A DNA stretch of 64,000 nucleotides from Parietichytrium sp. I65-24A (Eukaryota > Sar > Bigyra > Thraustochytrida > Thraustochytriidae). Of the stretch, positions 1 through 9,300 are shown piece after piece. The notes beneath the pieces were generated by a model. That model made no database searches and was not told the origin of the DNA. It saw only the letters and a program-made list of their open reading frames with translations. The stretch's first letter is position 1. Every line of letters starts with the position of its first letter. The translations under genes and the position numbers were made by a program. Location: the NCBI GenBank assembly GCA_012862575.1, contig BLSF01000088.1, positions 1 to 64,000 on the forward strand, in the 5' to 3' direction.

Positions 1-448
1 AATCAATATTTTAGTTATTAGGGAAAACTGCTTAAGACTGTTCACTTGCAATCTCATGAGAAGAGGAAAGCCAATGCTTCCGCACTTCTGAAACACTAGC
101 AAGCGGTTCCCACATTTTTCAAAAGTGAATTGTACTTGAGTACTACATCTGCACAATCTGCACCCTGTAATTTTCTTTCACAAGTCAGTAAAAAAGTTAT
201 TGCTAACACTAATTAGTTGAAGAATGCTTTCCAACGAAGAGAACGAAGAGAACGAAGAGGAGGAGCCCGAGAGAAAGTTGGAGACGCTGGAGGAGAAGGA
301 CGTGGAGGCGGCAGCGGTGTGTTGGCCTGAAAGTTCTTGACACACCAGCAGGCAGTAACACCACCACCAGCAGCAGCAGCAGCAGCAGCAGCAGGATCGA
401 GGGCCGGCAGTGATCTGGACGAGTTGGTGGAGGCGTTGGGAAAGAAGG
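1..448. other. Upstream region with CAG microsatellite
   Basis: No gene is supported here. The stretch holds a small GAACGAAGA-type repeat near 233-262 and a (CAG)n run at about 368-393. From about 285 to 448 the DNA is clearly related to the reverse complement of about 5590-5715, the leader of the first SNTX-like gene, so this part is probably the promoter and 5' leader of the lipase-like gene. Confidence 0.5.
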
Positions 449-2191
449 ATGAGGAGGACAGGTGTTTGGAGTTTGTTTTTTGCTGTCGTGGGACTGCGGG
501 TGGGATTGCGGGAGGTGGCTGCGGTTGCGTTTGAAAAGTGCGAAGCTGGGTACACGGATGCGCTGGGGCTGGTTTGGGAAGGAGCATCGGAGTCGCTGAG
601 GGAGGCGCTGAACGAGCTGACTTCAAAAGGGGATGATGCGTATGATGTGGACATAGTGGAGCTGCTGGGTTATGTGGACAAGGCCAGACCCGGACAGCCG
701 GTCTCCAAGCAGTTGCAGAACGACAGGGCCAAGCTGGACTTGGACTTGGCCAAAAGGCTCCGATTGGTGCTGGCTTGGATCAAGCAAAACAAAATCAAGC
801 TGAGCTGCGGAACCAAGTGGTGGGCAGACGAGGTACACGTCAATTGTGTGGTGCTGGACCAGTACTTTTACTTGAGTCCGGCGGACGCGAACAACAAGGA
901 CGCGAAGGAGCTCAAGCTGTGGGTTTGCCCAGAGGCTTTCACGATGATTGAACGGTTCCGGGCATTCTGCCCTTATGAAATTACGTCACTGGCGAGCGGA
1001 ATGATTGGCGTTCTCGCAACTGCCAAGGTGTTTGGTGGACCTGGAGTTGATCCTTCTCTGGGGCGTCTTCAAGTGCTGCCGGCCTCTGCAGATCGTGGTA
1101 CTGTTTCGGCCTTCGTTTCTGGTTGTCGCGACAGGGCAAAGAACAATCCAATAGAAACACGCAACGACCCAGCCAACATCCAAGCGTTCGTGTCGGTTCT
1201 GAAGAAAGGGCCATCTCCGGCCAAATCGAGGTGCAAGGTGTTTTCGCGACGCTCAAGCTCCACATCCGCACTGATTCAGGCAACTCGGGCAGCGCTGTAT
1301 ATTGGTCTGAGGGCACATACAGAAGGCAAGCTGCAACCTATCACGGTTGGAAACGCCAAGGACGAGGTGCACATCGGTCGATATATGAATCAGGATGTCA
1401 TATACTTCCAGGGAACAGATGGCCCTCCCGATTTTGATGTTTGGAGTGACGAGGAAATCGAAAGGCTCTTCAGCAAAGTGACAGAGCATGTGGTTTTTCC
1501 TCCTGAAAAGATTCTCCTCAAGATTGTGTTATCATCAAAGGTGTGGGTCAAGTTTGTAAAGGCGATGTACATTGTTTTGTACCTTGCCATTAATCCGGCG
1601 GCCGGTGATTTCAGAGCGGAATGGTGGGGAAACTTCAAGTGCGGATTACTGGGAGAGTTTGGGTTTTTCTGTGACGACGAGATCGATGCGGCAGACAAGC
1701 TGGCGTCATACCTTGACCAAAGGAGCTCCAGCGTAAAAAATGCGATATGTTTCTCGCACTCGCGTGGCTCGTTCATTGCGTCGGCATTCGCAGCCAGGTA
1801 CAAGCACTGCAAATTTGTCCTGTTCATTGCTGATGCAGGCTATGCATTTCAGAGCCTCAAGACACTCTTCAATCCCAGCTGCAACGCGATCACAGCCTCT
1901 GTGCTTAACGTTCGAGATGTCATTTCATTCTTGTATTTCAGGCAACTCCTCAACTCACAATTTACCAACGGCCAGTCCCCACCAGTTTACGACGCCCAGC
2001 ACATTTTCTTGGAAACGAAGGTGGCAGACCCCCTCGGCCATCTGCTCGAAACTTACAAGGACATCCTCCTTGGCAAGAGCAGGAGCGCTCGTGAGGAAGA
2101 CGCGTGGCTTCATGGTGTGCCAACGTCTCAAGAAGGCCTAGAAGCGGCCTTAACTGGATATCAAAGAGCCGAAACTCCAAGGGGCTGCTGA
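449..2191 (+). CDS. Secreted class 3 lipase-like alpha/beta hydrolase
   Basis: Predicted 580-aa secreted protein. The first in-frame ATG (449) gives a typical signal peptide: two Arg, then a hydrophobic stretch ending near residue 28; the frame is open further upstream only from a GTG. The middle contains a VIYFQGTDGPPDFD segment resembling the oxyanion-hole F-R-G-T...D-W region of class 3 lipases. About 120 residues on is AICFSHSRGSF, a plausible nucleophile elbow with Ser in S-H-S-R-G, followed by NVRDVIS (candidate Asp) and DAQHIFLE (candidate His). These spacings fit an alpha/beta-hydrolase triad. The elbow has Arg where lipases usually have Leu, so the substrate is unknown. The gene ends 24 nt from the end of the convergent SNTX-like gene. 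The assignment rests on motif order only. Confidence 0.6.
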   Translation: MRRTGVWSLFFAVVGLRVGLREVAAVAFEKCEAGYTDALGLVWEGASESLREALNELTSKGDDAYDVDIVELLGYVDKARPGQPVSKQLQNDRAKLDLDLAKRLRLVLAWIKQNKIKLSCGTKWWADEVHVNCVVLDQYFYLSPADANNKDAKELKLWVCPEAFTMIERFRAFCPYEITSLASGMIGVLATAKVFGGPGVDPSLGRLQVLPASADRGTVSAFVSGCRDRAKNNPIETRNDPANIQAFVSVLKKGPSPAKSRCKVFSRRSSSTSALIQATRAALYIGLRAHTEGKLQPITVGNAKDEVHIGRYMNQDVIYFQGTDGPPDFDVWSDEEIERLFSKVTEHVVFPPEKILLKIVLSSKVWVKFVKAMYIVLYLAINPAAGDFRAEWWGNFKCGLLGEFGFFCDDEIDAADKLASYLDQRSSSVKNAICFSHSRGSFIASAFAARYKHCKFVLFIADAGYAFQSLKTLFNPSCNAITASVLNVRDVISFLYFRQLLNSQFTNGQSPPVYDAQHIFLETKVADPLGHLLETYKDILLGKSRSAREEDAWLHGVPTSQEGLEAALTGYQRAETPRGC

Positions 2192-2215
2192 AGACATTTT
2201 CCCATTCAGACTACT

Positions 2216-5200
2216 CTATCCATCTACATTGCACTTTTCGCACGACTTACACCCGCCACACAATGCACACTGACGCTTGGAACATCCACAACCTTGTTTG
2301 GATGGGACCGGCGGAGTTGGATCCTTACTGCGAGGGTTGAATGGGCCTGGGTCCTCGAACTTTGGCTTTTGAATACACACGCAGTCTTGCATTCCAGAGC
2401 GGTGGACCGAGCACAGCGGTTCCTCCGTGTCCGCGCAGTTCGTGCAAGATACATCGCGAGTTGAGCTGCCGAACAGCAAACTTTGCCCGGCTTTACAGCG
2501 AACTGACGAATACGACGTGCACGACGCGGAGTTGACCATTCCGGAGAATGTCCCCAATGGGCACCGGGTGCACTCACGATCGACTTCTAGCTCTGGAGGA
2601 GTTGCAACGAATGTCCCGGGAGGGCAGTTAGTCACCGGTATGCAGATGCGACCGTTGGCATCGTCACCTGCAGGTGCTGGTAGGTCGCGGCAGTACTCGT
2701 TCTCTGCGCATGGCGCCGACTCACATGCATTGATGTCCTGTGTGCACTTGTCGGGCGGCCCGTAGCCAGCCTTACACGCACACTGTGGCGTCCCGGTGAC
2801 GTCCGTGCACTCGGCGAACAGTAGACCTTTGGCCACGCAGTTGCACACATTCTCCGCGTCCACTTTGGCGAAAAACATTGTCTCGCCGTCCTGGCTGTTG
2901 GTTGTTTCCAGACTGTTGGAATCCTCCTTCTTTTTCAAGCATTGAACTCCGTCCCAAGCGCTCATGCTGGATCGTGAGACCGGCACGCACAGTCGTCCGC
3001 CAACCGTAGCCACAGGCAGGCCGTCGTCTTGCTCGCTGAAGAATCTTGCCGCGACTTCGACTTGCAGGCCAAGTCGCAGCGCACTAGGCCACGTAGCGAG
3101 AAACGACCCGTCCCAAAAGAACGTCTGCGCCTCGGATGATGAGTCGCAGTTTGCCACGACAGCAAACCGGGCCTCGTCTACCTGGAGACACATGCGCACT
3201 GCTCCTGGGTCGTTCACCTCGACAGAAAACGTTACCCACATACTCTGCTCGGTAGCAGAGTCGTCGGCGTCACATTGGCGAACGTCGACGCCGTTGGTCT
3301 CGGACACCAAAGAGAGGCAGAGCGGCGCGCCAAGCTCTGGGGCGCGAGAAAGGACGATTCGAGGGGTCACGAACTCAGCTTGGTCCCAAAACTCCCAGAA
3401 CTGACCTGTTCGTGGCCCAAACGTGGTCTCCGGAACCGCTGGTTCCTCAAGCCGAGCGGTGCCAGACCACGTCGTGACGGAGGTGGTGTTGTCGATCGCC
3501 TGGAGTGACGACGAGATGGCCGCCTCGAGGCACATCTCAGCTTTTGGATTGCAGATTTGGCCAGATGGCCGAATGTCCCACAGCTGGGCCTCCTCCTCGT
3601 TGCAAGCACGAAACTCGACAGACATCCGCGCGTTGAGCACTGCCTGCAGGCAACGGGTCGACGAGCCAGCCTTGATGCGAATGCGAGCGAGACCATCTCT
3701 GGTCGTGCTGAGAAGCGGGCTCCGTGGACTCTGGTGCCCGACGCATCTGCCGTTGGTGCCGCAAATAGCTTTGCATCCCCGAAATGCCAAACCCCACGAC
3801 CTAGGAGCGCAGCGAAAACCAGTAGGGATGTCTCGCACTCCGAACCACATGCAATCGCCATCCGCATCGCGCATGTCATCTGGAGATGCGCAAGCTCGCA
3901 TGTCGCTGTTCACGAGGACGCCTTCGCTGAAGAGGAGCACGCTCGAGGTGCTAATGTGCACGCCCCATGTTTGGACGATCTCCTTGGAAAAGGATCGAAA
4001 GTCCATCACAGCAAGCTGCTCGCGACCGGGCGTGCAACCTTGGAGAATGCACTCATCAGTCGTCTGAATTTCGGACAGCAATGCCATTGCAGCTCGGGTC
4101 CTTCCCGCGTTGTCGCCAGAGTCAACCCAGCGAGTTGGGTCAAATCGGGTCCACTCGACGCTTGCCCCCGTTCGCGGCTCGTCCAAGTACTCCTCCATGA
4201 CATCAATATGGCCGAGCAGGGCAGTCGGTTTACCAACGAACGCCAGTACAAGCACCGTGTCCACGTCTGGCGAGGTGATAAGAGCTTGCAGGTCTGCAAA
4301 GTCCTTGACGTTGGTGTATGGCTTGCGGGCTAGGTTGTGAGTCCTCTGTAGAAATCGATCGCTCCGTTGCTTGGTCAGAGAAATGAGCTTGTCCAGGTGG
4401 CGAACGAGCCGCTTCCGCGTTTGCACTGCTGCGTCTGCCTCATCAAGCCACCGCCGCAGAGACAAGCCTTGGAATGGGGAGAATTCAATCCTTTCCACCA
4501 CACCGAGAAGCTCGCGCTGGGTTGCGAGGCTGGAGCGCATGGACGGCAGCAAACGCGCAAGGTCTTTTTGGAGGTCCAGCATGAACAAGGAGACGAAATA
4601 CCCGAATCGCGAGGCCCACATGGAGGTCTTGGGGAGGCCTTCGAGCTGCGCATCCAGCTCAATACGATCGGAATCCATCTTGGCCACTCGGAGTGCGCCT
4701 ATCACGTTGGAGATGTGCTTCACGGCCCCAACCGTCATTTCGCGCAGCAAAGTGCCGAACTTGTTGTCTCGCCACATGCCAATTGGCGTCAGCTGTACTC
4801 GCATCGGTACACCTCCGATGCCGTTGTTCAGGCGTTGTACGTCACCATGCATGATTTTGGTTGCCTTAATCGCCGCGTCGAGCGTGACAGGCACGCTTTG
4901 CATGGGGACGTCCGTGTACGCTCTGACTTGAAGCGTGGCCATGGCCTCAAGGTCCTCCTCCTTCACGGTGATATTTCCTTCGCCCGCAATGTTCAACGAC
5001 GGCATCGTCTGGACGCTAATGTAAAGTCGTCCGTAGAGGTCGTTCTTCTCCACCTCTGATTCGAATGTCCGAGAAAACTCAAGCATCGACCGTGCACCAA
5101 AGTCCACGCGAGTCACCACGTGTGTTGCGCTCGTCGCGTAGAACCTGTTCAGCGGGACCAGCTCTCGCAGTAGCGACTCCTTTACGTACAGCGACTTGGT

Positions 5201-5608
5201 CCTGCGCAGCGAGTTCATCACAAACGTTGCCGTCCTCGCAAAGTCATGATCATCATTCAGATACTTGGCCGCGCCTTCCACCTTGACCTTGCCCGCCGCG
5301 AACGACATCTCAATTGTCGCGCTCAAATCAAGCAAATCCCTCTTCTCCTTCTCCGAGTTCACCGCAACGATCTTGGTCTCCTCGAACGAGATATCAGTCT
5401 GTCCTGTGTTCGCATCCAGCAAATCCTGTCCCCAGAACGTCCCGCTGAAAAGATGATCATTCTCCAGATCATACACGCTCCCCAGCCAGAACCCCGGTCG
5501 CCCCACCACGTCCAGCTCCACCACACCCTCCTGCTTTCCTTGCACCACTGCCCCAAGCAAACAAACCATCCAAATAACGCAAACCGCCGACCACTTCCTA
5601 ACAACCAT
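2216..5608 (-). CDS. Secreted SNTX (stonustoxin)-family MACPF-related protein A
   Basis: Predicted 1130 aa from the ATG at 5608, chosen because it starts a clear signal peptide; the frame is open to an ATG at 5770, but that leader is shared at DNA level, not in frame, with the lipase-like gene and is probably untranslated. Residues about 33-270 match the N-terminal MACPF/CDC-like domain of the stonustoxin/verrucotoxin family: a GRPGFWLGSVYD start, FEETK, and ATHVVTRVDFGARS at 161-174. The GVPMRVQLTPIGMW segment and the helical and thioredoxin-like regions follow, as in SNTX. Instead of the PRY/SPRY domain of fish proteins, it has Cys-containing segments with QLWD and MCLQVD motifs like ricin-B trefoils, an EGF-like CACKAGYG module with INACES, and a Cys-dense tail. 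Membrane-perforating activity is inference. It is divergent to its paralogue at 6397. Confidence 0.8.
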   Translation of the reverse strand: MVVRKWSAVCVIWMVCLLGAVVQGKQEGVVELDVVGRPGFWLGSVYDLENDHLFSGTFWGQDLLDANTGQTDISFEETKIVAVNSEKEKRDLLDLSATIEMSFAAGKVKVEGAAKYLNDDHDFARTATFVMNSLRRTKSLYVKESLLRELVPLNRFYATSATHVVTRVDFGARSMLEFSRTFESEVEKNDLYGRLYISVQTMPSLNIAGEGNITVKEEDLEAMATLQVRAYTDVPMQSVPVTLDAAIKATKIMHGDVQRLNNGIGGVPMRVQLTPIGMWRDNKFGTLLREMTVGAVKHISNVIGALRVAKMDSDRIELDAQLEGLPKTSMWASRFGYFVSLFMLDLQKDLARLLPSMRSSLATQRELLGVVERIEFSPFQGLSLRRWLDEADAAVQTRKRLVRHLDKLISLTKQRSDRFLQRTHNLARKPYTNVKDFADLQALITSPDVDTVLVLAFVGKPTALLGHIDVMEEYLDEPRTGASVEWTRFDPTRWVDSGDNAGRTRAAMALLSEIQTTDECILQGCTPGREQLAVMDFRSFSKEIVQTWGVHISTSSVLLFSEGVLVNSDMRACASPDDMRDADGDCMWFGVRDIPTGFRCAPRSWGLAFRGCKAICGTNGRCVGHQSPRSPLLSTTRDGLARIRIKAGSSTRCLQAVLNARMSVEFRACNEEEAQLWDIRPSGQICNPKAEMCLEAAISSSLQAIDNTTSVTTWSGTARLEEPAVPETTFGPRTGQFWEFWDQAEFVTPRIVLSRAPELGAPLCLSLVSETNGVDVRQCDADDSATEQSMWVTFSVEVNDPGAVRMCLQVDEARFAVVANCDSSSEAQTFFWDGSFLATWPSALRLGLQVEVAARFFSEQDDGLPVATVGGRLCVPVSRSSMSAWDGVQCLKKKEDSNSLETTNSQDGETMFFAKVDAENVCNCVAKGLLFAECTDVTGTPQCACKAGYGPPDKCTQDINACESAPCAENEYCRDLPAPAGDDANGRICIPVTNCPPGTFVATPPELEVDRECTRCPLGTFSGMVNSASCTSYSSVRCKAGQSLLFGSSTRDVSCTNCADTEEPLCSVHRSGMQDCVCIQKPKFEDPGPFNPRSKDPTPPVPSKQGCGCSKRQCALCGGCKSCEKCNVDG

Positions 5609-6396
5609 CCTCTTCGTCCTGCTTCCCAAGGACTGCACCTGCACCAACTCGTCCAAACCACTGCCAACTCTCCAAGCCCTCGCCGCCTCCTTGTCCTCCA
5701 TGTTCTCCACTGCAATCTCCGGCCAGCCGTCTCCCACTTCTTCTTCCCTTCCTCCCCCTATGATTCTCATCCTTTTGGAGTCGAAAAAAGGATTTGGACG
5801 ATCCTTGTCGAAAGCGCTTTACTTCTGTCGAGCCTCGTTTCACTGTCGAGCCGCCCTGCTTGAAGGGGTATTTTCTTTTCTTTTTTCTTTTTTTCTACAT
5901 CTAAAAAAAAAGAGACCACACACGCACACGCTAATCCCCCAGCTAAGTCTTGTTTGGACACACCACCTCCTACTGACGATGAAATGTAAGCTACCGGTAC
6001 TTAAATGCAAATAGTAAAATATGTTTTCTTACCAGACCTTGCGTTTCCCTTCAGATTAAGCCTATATGTTTGGACTGGCGAAGCATACTTGACAAAACTA
6101 CTAACCAGCCGAGGTCCAAAGAGCGCACTGAAGGCTTGTGACGTGGACTACGAGGTACTATAGTTCTCCGTATGCATCGTAATAAGTATACATGTGGACA
6201 CTTACTTCAAGTGTCTTACAATCTCACCCAGTCTCACCCAGTCTCACCAGCGAGTTTGCGAATGGTCTCACGTGCCTTGTGACAAGTTGTTGGACAATCT
6301 GTTGGACAATCGCAGCCTCATCAGGCTTCCCTTGGAGAGGGGACAAACAAACGGGGAAAGGAAGAGAGGAGGAGGAGGAGGGGGAGGAGGAGGAGG
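5609..6396. promoter_or_regulatory. Shared head-to-head promoter region of the SNTX-like pair
   Basis: This 788-nt interval separates the starts of two divergent paralogues, so it must hold both 5' leaders and promoters. Visible elements are a poly-T/A stretch at about 5875-5912, the palindrome TACCGGTA at 5992-5999, three copies of a ctcacccagt unit at about 6222-6251, and a GGA-rich tract at 6365-6396 directly before the second gene. Promoter function is inferred from gene orientation only. Confidence 0.5.
5992..5999. promoter_or_regulatory. TACCGGTA palindrome, copy 1
   Basis: Perfect 8-bp palindrome in the divergent promoter between the SNTX-like genes, about 400 bp from either start. 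One of five copies in the window, all intergenic. Regulatory role is inference. Confidence 0.3.
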
Positions 6397-9300
6397 ATGT
6401 GGTGCAACTGGGTGGTGGTGGTGGTGGTTTTGGTGGTTGGATGGGGTGTGGAGGGCAGGGAGACGTGCGGAGAAGGGTCGAGCGTGAGCGATGCGAAGCA
6501 GTGTGGGAGCATATCCATGACAGAAGCAGTGCTGGGAAGGGCCGGGTTCAGGCTTGGAGCGCTGTATGATATGTCCAAGGGAAAGGTTCTGAGTGGGGCA
6601 TTCTGGCCAGAGGATGTGCTGGAGAGGTTCACGGTGTGCCATGATTATACGTTCGAGGATACGAGGGTGCTGTTGGAGAGGAATGCGAGAGACAGGCTGA
6701 GCTTGTTTGACCTTGGCGCGAGCATCAAGGCGTCGTTCTTGAGTGGACTGCTCGACGTGACAGGGTCGGCGAAGTACATGTCGATGGGCAAGAAGAATCG
6801 ACAGACGATGCGGCTTGCATTCTCCACGCAACGGCACACCAAGTTTTGCAGCATCAAGGAAGAGCTCATGTCCAAGTTGTACCCAACGAACAGGCACTAC
6901 GAGGACGAGTCAGCAACGCACGTGGTGACTGGATTGTTGTTCGGAGCTCGATCCATCCTCACGATCGAAAAGGAATTGAGCTCGGGGGAAGACATCCGAC
7001 ATGTGGCTGGAAATATCGCTATTACAATGAAAAAGGCAGGCGGCTTCTCGGGCACGGGATCTGCTTCCCTCCAACTGAATGAAACAGATCGTGAGAGATT
7101 CAGTTCGACTACGATGACGGTTCTGTCGGACGTCCCGGTGGAAATTGACGAGAGCCTGTTTTCTCGAGACGAGTCCACCGACTTCACGTCCCCTTCCGAG
7201 CACCTCTTCTTGAGTGCCATCGCAACTTTCCAAGGCGTCGCAACGGCGCTCAGTGGAGACTATATTGGAGTGCCGATCACAGCAACTTTGACGCCAATCA
7301 GCCTCTGGCGCGACGACCCGTCGGCACGACTGATTCGGGACATCTCGGAAAACGCCCTGGAACTGATTTTGGAGTTTGTTTTGAGCGTGAATGAGGCCAC
7401 GAGCCGCGCCGTCGATACTGCAGCTCGGGCAAAGTCGGCAGGGCTTGGGAATTTGACCGTGGTAGCAGAAAACTTTGGCCTTGCTTGCCAACAGTTCAAG
7501 TCGCAGTTCCAATCTCGCCTAGCCAAGATCATCCCAATGCTGCGCAGTGTCAGCGACAACGACGACGACACTTTGCTCGTGACGTTCGTCAGAGACATTA
7601 TGGCATCACCGTTTAACCCTGACGCTCTCGACGCATGGCTTGACGACGCCGATAAGGACATTGCCATGCAAAATCGCGTCGTTGAGTCGGTCAATCAGCA
7701 TGTCGCCGACGCCTGCCGGAAAAACAACGTGCCTGTGAGGAGCGTCGAGTTGATCCGCGAATTTGGTGCGCTGCAATCTCTGCTGACGGACCCAACCATC
7801 GAATCTGTCGTTCTACTTGCGGTCGTGACCAAGCCGAGCGGGCTGGGCAGGCACATTCAAAGCATGAACGCGTTCCTCTCGGAGAAAGCCACCGCGTCCG
7901 GTTATCCCTCGTATTTCGAGCCTGGGCTCTGGATCCAGTCGCCGTTCAACGCCAAAGAGACTCGCGGCAGCATCCAGCTCTTAGGGAAGGTCGCCGCGGC
8001 GCAGGTGCGCTGCGAGCTTCCATTTTGCCAATCTCAGGCACTGGCCATGATCGACGTGACTTCGTTTGATGCCGAGTTGCGAGCGCTTGGAATCGACATC
8101 ACGGAAACGCGGCTCGTGCTCTTCACGCAAGGTAGGATGGTCAACGCTCGCGTCAAAGCCTGCGCGTCGCCGGAAGATCCGCGCACGATCACTGGCGCAT
8201 GCCTGTGGGCTCCTGGAGAGATTCGTGACGGCTATGCGTGCTCGACGTGGACAGAACTAGCACGGAGCGGCTGCAAAGGCGTTTGCGGGCTTGACGGACG
8301 CTGCCAGTCCAAGCGGTGTTCAAGGTTTGCGCCAGGCCAGAACCCAGGAGCGTCGTACAATGACTGGTTCACCTTTCGCATGGACGAAAGTCATCCGTTG
8401 ACTTCGACTCTTCCCAACGTCAAATCGCTCTGCCTGCGATACATTCCGTCTAGTGACGCACAAGTTGCGCTTGGGCGCTGCTTCAAGGTGTCTGACCAAT
8501 CAGAGGAGCGGCTCGCAGAGCTGAGCAAGTGGGTGTGGGTGGGCTCCACAATCCGACCGCTCTTGCACAGTGGACCGGAGCGCTCCCCTGTTGAAGGCGG
8601 CGACGGCCGCCTGCCTGTGTTCAGCCCACTCTGTCTCGAGGGTGTCCGCACGATTTCCGAAAGCACAGTGCGATACCGCCTTGGAGTGCTGCCGTGCAAT
8701 CCAGCGAGCAAGTTCCAGGCTTTTCGCGTCCTGGACACTTACGCGTCGCCGCACGTGGCTCTGGTCCATAACCTGGACATGTGTCTGCACGTCGACGACA
8801 CTGGCCTCCTCACGATTGCGCAGTGCACAGAGGACGTCAGACAGACTCTGTTCGAGGTATTCGCATTGACGCTGGAGAAGTTCTCAAAAACTCAGTCTGT
8901 TTGCCTTGCGCGAGGTCAAGTAGACGACGATTCGATCGTGCTTGAGACTGCCGCATGCTACAACGAGAAGGGCCAGTTCTACTTTGACCAAGGGCGCATC
9001 AAGTCTTGGGACTCGTCCAACACCGACAAGAACCGCGCTCTGACTCTCAACTCCTCAACGCAGGCCGTTACCTTAGCGGCAGAGTCGCGCGACCGATTCG
9101 AGTTCGTGGAGCACCGAATTCATCTGAAGGGTTCAAAGTTCTTGTACGGGGAGGAGAAGTGCCTGCAGATCGTGCTGGGGACTCTCATCGTGGGAAATTG
9201 CGAGTCGCCCCAAAACGCTCCTCTCCCGCAGGAATCAGACCAAGCCTTTCGCCAATGCGACCGGGAATGCACCATCACAACGTGCTCACAAGACCTGTAC

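Noticed and set aside
5609-5770. N-terminal 54-residue extension of SNTX-like protein A from the ATG at 5770
   Set aside because: It would bury the signal peptide, and the same DNA is found out of frame before the lipase-like gene, so it is more likely untranslated leader.
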